15,354 nucleotides of DNA from UBA11524 sp964547515. GTDB lineage: Bacteria; Bacillota; Clostridia; Christensenellales; Aristaeellaceae. Under the pieces are notes generated by a model. The model was not told where the DNA came from and searched no databases. It worked only from the letters and a program-made list of their open reading frames with translations. The stretch is from contig CAZJOA010000064.1 in NCBI GenBank assembly GCA_964547515.1, positions 1 through 15,354 of the forward strand, read 5' to 3'. Of the stretch, positions 7,846 to 14,198 are shown piece after piece (positions within the stretch are counted from its first letter, which is position 1; each line of letters opens with the position of its first letter). The translations under genes and the position numbers were made by a program.

Positions 7846-8829
7846 ATGCAAGCTGTAGAGAGCACCCATGCCCACAAGGGCAGGACGCAGCGCTTTTTCA
7901 GCCTGAGCGGCGGATGGCTGCCGCTGGCCGGGCTGATCCTGGTGACGGCGGTGTTCGGCATCACCAGCAAGGGTCTGCTGTTTTCCGCGTATAATCTGCG
8001 CTCACTCATCACGCAGACGACACCCATCCTCATCATGTCCTGCGGCGCGATGTTCATCTATTCGCTGGGCAATATGGATGTGTCCATGGGCACGGAGGTG
8101 GGCGTCTGCGGACTGTGCAGCGTGCTGGTCATCAACGCGACGGGTTCACTGCCGCTGGCCATTGCGGCATCCATCCTGATGGCCATGCTCTTTTCCACGG
8201 TGAACAGCGTCCTGAGCGGCTTGCTGCGCATACCGCCCATCCTGGCCTCGGTGTGCACGATGATGATCGGGCGCGGTGCGCTGACCATCATCACCACCCG
8301 CGCGGGCGGATCGGGCATCCGTGCGACGCAGAATCTGGCCTTCCTGAAGGCCATGCCCACGAAAATCGCCGCGATGATCCTGGTCGCGCTGGTGCTGGGT
8401 TACCTGTTCCGGTTCACGGCGCTGGGCAAATCCGCACGTAGCGTGGGTGCGAATCCCGCCTGTGCGGTGGAGAATGGCATCCTGCCCTTCCGGACGCAGA
8501 TGCTCTGCTATCTGGTGCTGGGCGTGACGGTGGGCATCGCCGCGGCCTTCATCTGGGCGAACACGAAGACCATCACCCGTGCCAGCGGCATGGGGTACGA
8601 GATGGACGTGATGATCGCGCTGATCCTGGGCGGTATGTCGCTCAACGGCGGAATGCGCTCCCGGTTCTCATCGGCGCTCATCGGCTCATTCACCTACATC
8701 ATCCTGCAAAATGGCCTGCTGCTGTCCTCCTTCCTGCAATACAATCAGGTGGACATGGCGAAGGCGATCATATTCATCGTCATGATTATCATCACCTGCC
8801 GTGAAAAGGGCAATCTGCTGCCCAAATAA
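7846..8829 (+). CDS. Sugar ABC importer permease 1 (RbsC/RhaP-like)
   Basis: This 327-residue inner-membrane protein has about eight to ten hydrophobic segments and belongs to the BPD_transp_2 permeases of CUT2 importers. LGNMDVSMG (74-82) corresponds to the family's GGIDLSVG motif. SVGANPACAVENGI (199-212) is the cytoplasmic coupling loop that meets the ATPase, and YEMDVMIALILGGMSLNGG (251-269) is the conserved C-terminal motif. ATG 7846 is preferred because GAGGGGGG at 7831-7838 lies 7 nt upstream. ATG 7825, which overlaps the ATPase stop as ATGA, is an alternative that would be translated by coupling and add 7 residues. It should pair with the permease encoded at 11334. The next gene follows after a 73-bp gap holding a hairpin. 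Confidence 0.9.
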   Translation: MQAVESTHAHKGRTQRFFSLSGGWLPLAGLILVTAVFGITSKGLLFSAYNLRSLITQTTPILIMSCGAMFIYSLGNMDVSMGTEVGVCGLCSVLVINATGSLPLAIAASILMAMLFSTVNSVLSGLLRIPPILASVCTMMIGRGALTIITTRAGGSGIRATQNLAFLKAMPTKIAAMILVALVLGYLFRFTALGKSARSVGANPACAVENGILPFRTQMLCYLVLGVTVGIAAAFIWANTKTITRASGMGYEMDVMIALILGGMSLNGGMRSRFSSALIGSFTYIILQNGLLLSSFLQYNQVDMAKAIIFIVMIIITCREKGNLLPK

Positions 8830-8835
8830 TGTGAT

Positions 8836-8865
8836 CCAGGCCGCGGGAGCTCACGCTGGCCTTGG
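8836..8865 (+). other. Intercistronic hairpin between permease 1 and est2
   Basis: AGGCC (8838-8842) pairs with GGCCT (8858-8862). The outer CC/GG and inner GCG/CGC pairs extend the stem across single-base bulges, and the loop contains GAGCTC. No T-run follows, so it is more likely an mRNA processing or stability element than a terminator. Confidence 0.4.
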
Positions 8866-8867
8866 CA

Positions 8868-8885
8868 AATGCAACAAATGCAACA
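8868..8885 (+). repeat. Tandem 9-bp repeat before est2
   Basis: AATGCAACA occurs twice back to back (8868-8876 and 8877-8885), ending 5 nt before the est2 ribosome binding site GGAGGA (8891-8896). It makes an unstructured leader that could favour ribosome entry. No specific binding protein can be named. Confidence 0.4.
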
Positions 8886-8902
8886 ATACGGGAGGAATCC
8901 AT

Positions 8903-10069
8903 ATGACGAAAAGGCTACTGGCGATCCTGCTGCTGCTGCCCCTGCTGCTTGGCACCTGTGCTTTTGCCGAGGAGGCGACGGAGATCGAGATCATTCGCGG
9001 GGAGAACGACCCGGACTTTACTGCCCTGACGGTGGACGAGTGGATGAACTACGAGTTCAACTAGGATTACGCTACGGTCATTTCCAACGTGACATCCTAC
9101 GACCACGAATTCCTGCGCTTCTTCCTGGACAAGCACTGGTCGACGTACCTGGCACTGGCGATGCCGCCCGAGGCGCGGGGCATGACCGATGCCGAGCAGC
9201 GCGCGCTGCTGGCGGAGCATCACAACATGCGTGTTTCGTCGCTGGCGGACGCGGCGACGGTCGAAAGCAAGCGCATCTACCTCTGGCCGAAGGGCGAGGT
9301 CCCGACGGTCACGGAGTACACCGAGAACACCGGCTATGCCTATTCCGATTGGCCGGACTTCGAGCCCTTCATGCTGCCGATGCTGGTGGAGGAGGGTGTC
9401 ACCCCCAAGGGCGCTGTGGTGCTCTGTGCCGGTGGCAGCCGCATCTTCCGCTCCAATATCGAGGAGACCTATGAGGTGGCACTGGCGCTCAATGCCCGCG
9501 GCTATCAGTGCTTCATCGTCAATTACCGCCTGACCCCCTATTCCATGGCGGAGAGCGCCATCGACTTTGCCCGTGCGGTGCGCTATGTCCGCGCCCATGC
9601 GGCGGAATACGGCGTGCAGGAGAACAGCATTGCCTGTGCGGGCTTCTCTGCGGGCGGCAGCGTGATCTCCGCCGCACTGGCGGAGTACGCCGGGGATGTG
9701 AATGCCTCGGTGCTCGTCCCGGATTACGTCCCGGACGAGCTGGACGCTGTGTCCGCCAATGTGAATGCGTATCTGTCCGTGTACGCCAATTACGGCGAGA
9801 ACTCCCTGCGGATCGACAACGCGCCGCCCACGTTCTTCCTCATCGGCGCGGATGACGGCTGGCAGAGCGTGTCGCGCTGCTTTGACGCGGTGCGTGACGC
9901 GGGCATCTTCACCGAGCTGCATACCTTTGCCGGCGTTCCCCATGGATTTGGCGCAGGCACCCATGCCGACGGCACAGTGTACGAGAATGCCGCGACCTGG
10001 ACGATCCTGGCGGATCACTTCATGCAGGTCGTGTATGCCCGGGCGAATGTGGAATCAGCGGCTGAATAA
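8903..10069 (+). pseudogene. Second secreted esterase (Est2), interrupted by in-frame TAG
   Basis: Read through one stop, the frame gives 388 codons that align along their whole length with Est1. A Sec signal peptide covers 1-22 (cleavage near AFA/EE). Shared blocks include RIYLWPxGxVPTVTEYTEN and LNAxGYQCFIVNYR. The triad is intact: Ser249 in GFSAGG, Asp318 in GADD and His347 in GVPHGFG. Codon 54 is TAG at 9062-9064, in the motif EFN-stop-DYATV, where Est1 has AAG (Lys52), so one A-to-T change accounts for it. Downstream the frame is clean to TAA at 10067. GGAGGA at 8891-8896, 6 nt before ATG, is intact. A GTG at 9089 could in principle restart, but it has no ribosome binding site and the signal peptide would be lost. 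It may be a fresh pseudogene, a sequencing error, or a readthrough codon. Its place inside the importer operon ties deacylation to uptake. Confidence 0.8.
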
Positions 10070-10099
10070 GCCGTCGATAAAAATCAAGGAGGAGATACC

Positions 10100-11254
10100 A
10101 TGAAACTTACCAAGCGGATCCTTTCTCTGCTGATGCTGACAGCGATGCTGGTCAGCGTCCTGCCGACCGCGCTGGCGGATGGCGGCAAGTCCGTCAAGAT
10201 CGCCATGATGATGTGGGACAACGGCCCGCAGCAGAATGCCACCATGAACTACTGCAAGGCGCTGGAGCAGGAGATCCCCGAGCTGTCCTTCATGTATGGT
10301 CAGCTGGATTCTTCCAATTCCGATGCGAATGTGGCGGCCTGTCAGGCGATGATCGCCCAGGGCTGCAACGGCATCATCCTCTACAACCAGACCGGCGCGC
10401 TGGACACCATCGTGGAGATGGCCAGTGAGGCGGGCGTGTATGTGGGCTGCTACCTGTCCGATCCGGACGACAGCCTCAAGGCGCTCATCAACGACAATCC
10501 CTACTATGTCGGCGCGGCCATGGACGGCCCGACGGACACCGCGTCCATCGGCAGGTACGCGGCGCAGATCGCCATCGAGAACGGCTACAAGCATGTGGGC
10601 TCTGTGTCCTTCCCGCTGGACATCATGGCGCCCATGAAGGTCATGGTCGAGGCGTTCTATGCGGCCATCGAGGAGCACAATGCCACCGTCGCCGAGGCGG
10701 AGCGCATTGAGGTCTATGCCAACGAGGAGGTCTGGTTCACCCAGGTGGACGCTTCCTATTTCGCGAACTATCCGGAGATGGACGCTGTGTTCGGCTCGGG
10801 CGGCGGCGTGCTGTCCGTGTATCCGACCATCGTGCAGGCGAACCTGACCGACAAGGTCAAGCTGATCTCCACCGGCATGCTCTACGACGATGACACCATC
10901 GCCGCCATCGAGAACGGCAACATCGTCCTGGCATCCACCAGCTCCATCGAGCAGCTGCTCTACCCCGTCGCGCTGATCTTCAACGCCGTGCAGGGCAAGA
11001 CCTATCCCGACCTGCCCGCCGTTCCCGAGACCCGCGGCTGCGGCATCATCTACTTCCGCAACAGCGAGGACATCGCGGCGGTGAAGAATCATTCCTACCT
11101 GTACGCCAGCAGCTATGACGAGTATGACCGGCTGATGGTCACGCCGGAGCAGGCGAAGCAGTATCTGACGCTGTACAATGCGGAGGCGACCTATGCCGAT
11201 CTGGCGGCGATGCTGGAGACGCTGAACGTGGAGACCCTGAAGAACATGGATTGA
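10100..11254 (+). CDS. Sugar ABC importer solute-binding protein (RbsB/RhaS-like)
   Basis: The 384-residue protein has a signal peptide (1-26, cleavage after ALA before D27) and a periplasmic-binding-protein type 1 fold like RbsB and RhaS. It opens with the first strand VKIAMMMWDNG and has alternating alpha/beta elements, for example CNGIILYNQTGALDTIVEMA and DAVFGSGGG. It should bind the extracellular sugar or glycoside and deliver it to the two permeases. A perfect AAGGAGG at 10086-10092, 7 nt before ATG, is the strongest ribosome binding site in the operon and fits the excess of binding protein over permease. There is no lipobox cysteine, unusual for a monoderm Bacillota binding protein. 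A strong hairpin follows the stop. At 384 residues it is longer than ribose-binding proteins (about 300), which may indicate a larger ligand; that point is inference. Confidence 0.9.
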   Translation: MKLTKRILSLLMLTAMLVSVLPTALADGGKSVKIAMMMWDNGPQQNATMNYCKALEQEIPELSFMYGQLDSSNSDANVAACQAMIAQGCNGIILYNQTGALDTIVEMASEAGVYVGCYLSDPDDSLKALINDNPYYVGAAMDGPTDTASIGRYAAQIAIENGYKHVGSVSFPLDIMAPMKVMVEAFYAAIEEHNATVAEAERIEVYANEEVWFTQVDASYFANYPEMDAVFGSGGGVLSVYPTIVQANLTDKVKLISTGMLYDDDTIAAIENGNIVLASTSSIEQLLYPVALIFNAVQGKTYPDLPAVPETRGCGIIYFRNSEDIAAVKNHSYLYASSYDEYDRLMVTPEQAKQYLTLYNAEATYADLAAMLETLNVETLKNMD

Positions 11255-11270
11255 TCGACTGACGAAGCGG

Positions 11271-11303
11271 TGCGGGACGGGAGCTCCTCTCTCCCGTCCT
11301 GCG
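11271..11303 (+). other. Strong intercistronic hairpin after the binding-protein gene
   Basis: GGACGGGAG (11275-11283) pairs perfectly with CTCCCGTCC (11291-11299) around a 7-nt loop, and four more outer pairs (two G-U) lengthen the stem to about 13 bp. No T-run follows, so it is not a simple terminator. Its position just after the binding-protein gene suits a 3'-protective or partial attenuating element that keeps binding-protein mRNA above permease 2 mRNA, as known for malE-malF type operons. Confidence 0.65.
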
Positions 11304-11333
11304 CCGATGATCCGCAATGACATGGAGGCTGGC

Positions 11334-12278
11334 ATGCGCAGAGTGAAAAACGTGATCGGAATGGCCTTCCTTCCGATGCTGACATTTGTGATCTTCTTCA
11401 TCATCACCCGCCTGACGGGCAACACCTCCTTCGGCGACCTGTACACCTGGCGGATGATCTTCATCGGCACGGCCACCACGGTCAGCATGGGCTATGTCCT
11501 GGCGCTGAACATGAAGTGCGGGCGCATGGATATGTCCTGCGGTGCGAACATGATCGCCTCCAGCATCATTGCTGTCACCCTGTCCCAGCGGCTCGGCCTG
11601 AACGGCTGGGGCATGATGGGACTTTGCATCCTGGTGTGCACGGCCTTCAGCCTGGTCACGGCGCTGGTGTATGTGCTGACGAAGATGCCTGTCATCGTGA
11701 CGACGCTGGGCATGGCGCTGGTGTACGAATCGGTGACGCGGCTGGTCAACGGGGGCAATGGCGCGAATGTCATATCGACGAGCACCTACAATTTCTGGGG
11801 CATGTCGCCCTGGGCGTACATCCTCATGGGGGTGTGCATCGCGGCGTATCACGTCATCACGCGGCATACCATCATCGGCGTGGAGGCGGACGCGCTGGCG
11901 AACGATCAGCAGCTGGCCGTCAACCTCGGCGTGAACGAAAAGCGGAACGTCATCTGCATCTTCCTGGTTTCGGGCGTTCTGCTGGGCATATGCAGCGCCA
12001 TCCATGCGGCGACGAACGTGATCTCCGCCCAATCCAATCTGGTCAGCGTGGGACAGGTGTTCACCAACCTGCTGCCGGTGCTCATCGGCTTTTCGCTGGC
12101 GCGCTTCGGCTGGGATTCCATCGGCATCCTGATGGGCGCGCTGTCCGTGGGCATCATCAAGTACGGGCTGAATCTCCTCAGCCTGGGCAGTGCATTCAAC
12201 ATCGTGCTGGGGCTGTTCATGATCGCCTTCTGCGCGTATGACGTGATCGAAACGCGGCTGAAAGGCGCATCCGCATGA
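11334..12278 (+). CDS. Sugar ABC importer permease 2 (RbsC/RhaQ-like)
   Basis: This 314-residue membrane protein is a second BPD_transp_2 permease. KCGRMDMSCG (61-70) stands where the family has GGxDLSxG, and ANDQQLAVNLGVNEKR (189-204) is the coupling loop. Hydrophobic segments cover most of the chain. It differs clearly from permease 1, so the channel is probably a heterodimer, as in RhaP/RhaQ and LsrC/LsrD, and not the homodimer of the ribose system. ATG 11334 is preferred because GGAGG at 11324-11328 lies 5 nt upstream. In-frame ATGs at 11307 and 11322 have no site, and the first sits directly against the hairpin. It is the last gene before the operon terminator. Confidence 0.9.
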   Translation: MRRVKNVIGMAFLPMLTFVIFFIITRLTGNTSFGDLYTWRMIFIGTATTVSMGYVLALNMKCGRMDMSCGANMIASSIIAVTLSQRLGLNGWGMMGLCILVCTAFSLVTALVYVLTKMPVIVTTLGMALVYESVTRLVNGGNGANVISTSTYNFWGMSPWAYILMGVCIAAYHVITRHTIIGVEADALANDQQLAVNLGVNEKRNVICIFLVSGVLLGICSAIHAATNVISAQSNLVSVGQVFTNLLPVLIGFSLARFGWDSIGILMGALSVGIIKYGLNLLSLGSAFNIVLGLFMIAFCAYDVIETRLKGASA

Positions 12279-12286
12279 TCCATCGA

Positions 12287-12311
12287 CCCGGCACGCATAT
12301 GCCGGGTTTTT
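12287..12311 (+). terminator. Rho-independent terminator of the importer operon
   Basis: CCCGGCA (12287-12293) pairs with TGCCGGG (12300-12306) around a 6-nt loop and is followed by TTTTT. It begins 8 nt after the permease 2 stop and separates the importer operon from the GH1 gene. No clear promoter is visible in the 36 nt between it and the GH1 start, so some readthrough may feed GH1. Confidence 0.88.
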
Positions 12312-12347
12312 CAAAACCGCCGGGAATGCAGGAAAGGAGCGTTTCTC

Positions 12348-13769
12348 ATGTTCCCCAAGGACTTTCTGTGGGGCGGCGCATTGGCCGCCAACCAGTGCGA
12401 AGGCGCTTTCGATGAGGACGGCAAGGGGCTGTCCATCCAGGATGTGCTGCCCCGGGGTATCAAGGGGCCGCGCACGGCACAGCCGACGGCGGACAACCTG
12501 AAGCTGAAGGGGATCGACTTCTATCATCGCTATGCGGAGGACATCCGCCTCTTTGCGGAGATGGGGTTTAAGGTGCTGCGGCTGTCCATCGCGTGGAGCC
12601 GCATCTTCCCCTGCGGGGACGAGGACGAACCCAACGAGGCCGGTCTGGCCTTCTACGACCGCGTCTTTGCCGAATGCCGCCGCTGGGGCATCGAGCCGCT
12701 GGTGACGCTCTCCCATTACGAAACGCCCCTGCACCTGGCGGAGAAGTACGATGGCTGGCTGGACCGGCGGCTCATCGGCTTCTATGCGCGGTATGTCCGC
12801 ACGGTTTTCACGCGGTATCGGCATCAGGTGCGGTACTGGCTGACGTTCAACGAGATCAACTCCATCCTGAATTCGCCCTTCATGAGCGGCGCGATCAGCA
12901 CGCCGAAGGAGCGGCTGACTGAAAGTCAGCTGTATCAGGCGATCCATCATGAGTTGGTGGCGAGCGCATTGGCGACGCAGATCGGTCATGAGATCGACCC
13001 GGACTTCCGGATCGGCTGCATGATCCTGAGCATGCCGGTCTATCCGCTGACCCCCGCACCGGCGGATGTCATTGCCGCCATGGAGGAGAACCGCCGCAAC
13101 GAGATGTTCGCCGAGATCCATGCGCGGGGCGAATACCCGGGGTATATGCGGCGCTACATGGCCGAGCATGGCATTCAGGTGGACTTCGCCCCCGGCGATG
13201 CCGAGCTGCTCCGGGCGAACACGGTGGACTTCATCGCGTTCAGCTACTATGTCAGCGTGTGTGCGACGGCGGACGAAAGCAAGAATGTCCGCGGGGAAGG
13301 GAATCTGCTGGGCGGCGTGCCGAATCCCTATCTGCCGGCGAGCGAATGGGGCTGGCAGATCGATCCGCACGGACTGCGCTATGTGCTCAGCGAATTCTGG
13401 GAGAAGTATCGCAAGCCGCTGTTCATTGTGGAGAACGGCCTGGGCGCGAAGGACACGCTGGTACGGGATGCGCAGGGCGAATGGACGGTGGAGGACGATG
13501 CCCGCATTGCCTATCTGCGGGAGCACCTCCTGCAAGTGGAGGAGGCCATTGCCGACGGTGTGCCCGTGATGGGCTATACCGCGTGGGGGTGCATCGACCT
13601 GGTCAGCGCGTCCAGTGCGCAGATGAGCAAGCGGTACGGGATGATCTATGTGGATCGCAATGACGATGGCACGGGGACACTGGCACGCTATCGGAAGAAG
13701 AGCTTCCATTGGTACAAGCAGGTGATCGCAAGCAATGGAGCATCGCTGCGGAGGACGGGCATTGTGTGA
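12348..13769 (+). CDS. GH1 6-phospho-beta-glucosidase
   Basis: The 473-residue cytoplasmic enzyme is a full-length GH1 retaining beta-glycosidase. The N-terminus FPKDFLWGGALAANQCEGA is the family start. LTFNEIN gives the acid/base Glu169 and IVENGLG the nucleophile Glu362. The C-terminal segment GCIDLVSASSAQM...KRYG (414-431), with Lys428 and Tyr430, is the phosphate-recognition region typical of 6-phospho-beta-glucosidases such as BglA, and RYRKKSFHWYKQVIASNG after it is equally typical. Plain beta-glucosidases lack this segment. AAAGGAG at 12333-12339, 8 nt before ATG, fixes the start. The substrate must be phosphorylated, yet no PTS gene is nearby; the ROK kinase gene downstream probably supplies the phosphate. 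The assignment to the phospho-branch is by recognition, not a computed alignment. Confidence 0.92.
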   Translation: MFPKDFLWGGALAANQCEGAFDEDGKGLSIQDVLPRGIKGPRTAQPTADNLKLKGIDFYHRYAEDIRLFAEMGFKVLRLSIAWSRIFPCGDEDEPNEAGLAFYDRVFAECRRWGIEPLVTLSHYETPLHLAEKYDGWLDRRLIGFYARYVRTVFTRYRHQVRYWLTFNEINSILNSPFMSGAISTPKERLTESQLYQAIHHELVASALATQIGHEIDPDFRIGCMILSMPVYPLTPAPADVIAAMEENRRNEMFAEIHARGEYPGYMRRYMAEHGIQVDFAPGDAELLRANTVDFIAFSYYVSVCATADESKNVRGEGNLLGGVPNPYLPASEWGWQIDPHGLRYVLSEFWEKYRKPLFIVENGLGAKDTLVRDAQGEWTVEDDARIAYLREHLLQVEEAIADGVPVMGYTAWGCIDLVSASSAQMSKRYGMIYVDRNDDGTGTLARYRKKSFHWYKQVIASNGASLRRTGIV

Positions 13770-13770
13770 C

Positions 13771-14180
13771 GAGGAAGTTGTCGGACGGCAGTCCGACTAT
13801 GACGAGGTGGACGCGGCGGTATTCGCAGCGCCGCTTGGCGTGAGAAGCCGCGGAGACGACCAAAAGCCTCCCTTGTGTAAAGGGAGGTGGCATGCGAACG
13901 CAGCGAGCATGACGGAGGGATTGTCCCCTGCCACAGGCCGAATAAGGTCGGGCTTGCCCGACGAGCGATAGCCAATGCTTGCATTGGCAGAGCGAAGCCA
14001 GCGCCGGACTTTTGTCCGGAGATGGCCGAAAAAAAGGTCGGGCATGCGCGACGAGCGATAGCCAATGCTTGCATTGGCAGAGCGAAGCCAGCGCCGGACT
14101 TTTGTCCGGTGATGGCCGAAAAAAAGGTCGGGCATGCGCGACGAGCGGGTCGCAATTGCTTGCATTGACAGAGTGAAGCG
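13771..14180. repeat. Gene-free region built of palindromic and tandem repeats
   Basis: The gap between the GH1 and ROK genes holds no supportable gene. It starts with the perfect hairpin GTCGGAC-ggca-GTCCGAC (13780-13797). At 13860-13926 a palindromic element follows, with CCTCCCTT/AAGGGAGG (13867-13887) and CATGC/GCATG (13891-13911). A 90-bp tandem repeat comes last. Elements of the second kind, with an AAAGCCTCCCTTGTGTAAAG-like core, are familiar to me as dispersed non-coding repeats in gut Clostridia genomes; that recollection is not verified here. The block ends directly before the ROK ribosome binding site, so it forms the leader of that gene. Confidence 0.7.
13946..14178. repeat. 90-bp tandem repeat, about 2.6 copies
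   Basis: Copies begin at 13946, 14036 and 14126. The first two are full length and differ at only three positions. The third is identical for 22 nt, then diverges and ends near 14178. Each full unit contains three short hairpins: one at its start (GTCGGGC-tt-GCCCGAC in copy 1), GCCAATGC-tt-GCATTGGC (13971-13988 in copy 1) and CCGGAC-tttt-GTCCGG (14004-14019 in copy 1), and ends in a run of seven A. Because 90 is divisible by three, long open frames cross it on both strands without being genes. Confidence 0.9.
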
Positions 14181-14198
14181 GGAGGAGAACACCGGGGC

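Noticed and set aside
8903..9064. Small secreted peptide gene ending at the TAG
   Set aside because: Its sequence aligns with the N-terminus of Est1 up to and beyond the stop, so it is a truncated esterase and not a separate peptide gene.
9089..10069. Independent esterase gene starting at GTG 9089
   Set aside because: There is no ribosome binding site, the signal peptide would be lost, and the upstream 53 codons match the paralogue in the same frame, so it is the continuation of est2.
11139..13709. Open frame of about 850 codons on the minus strand opposite permease 2 and GH1
   Set aside because: It crosses two real genes and a strong terminator, has low-complexity composition, and is explained by codon bias of the + strand genes.
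13946..14178. CRISPR array
   Set aside because: The 90-bp units are contiguous, without unique spacers between short repeats, and no cas gene is present.
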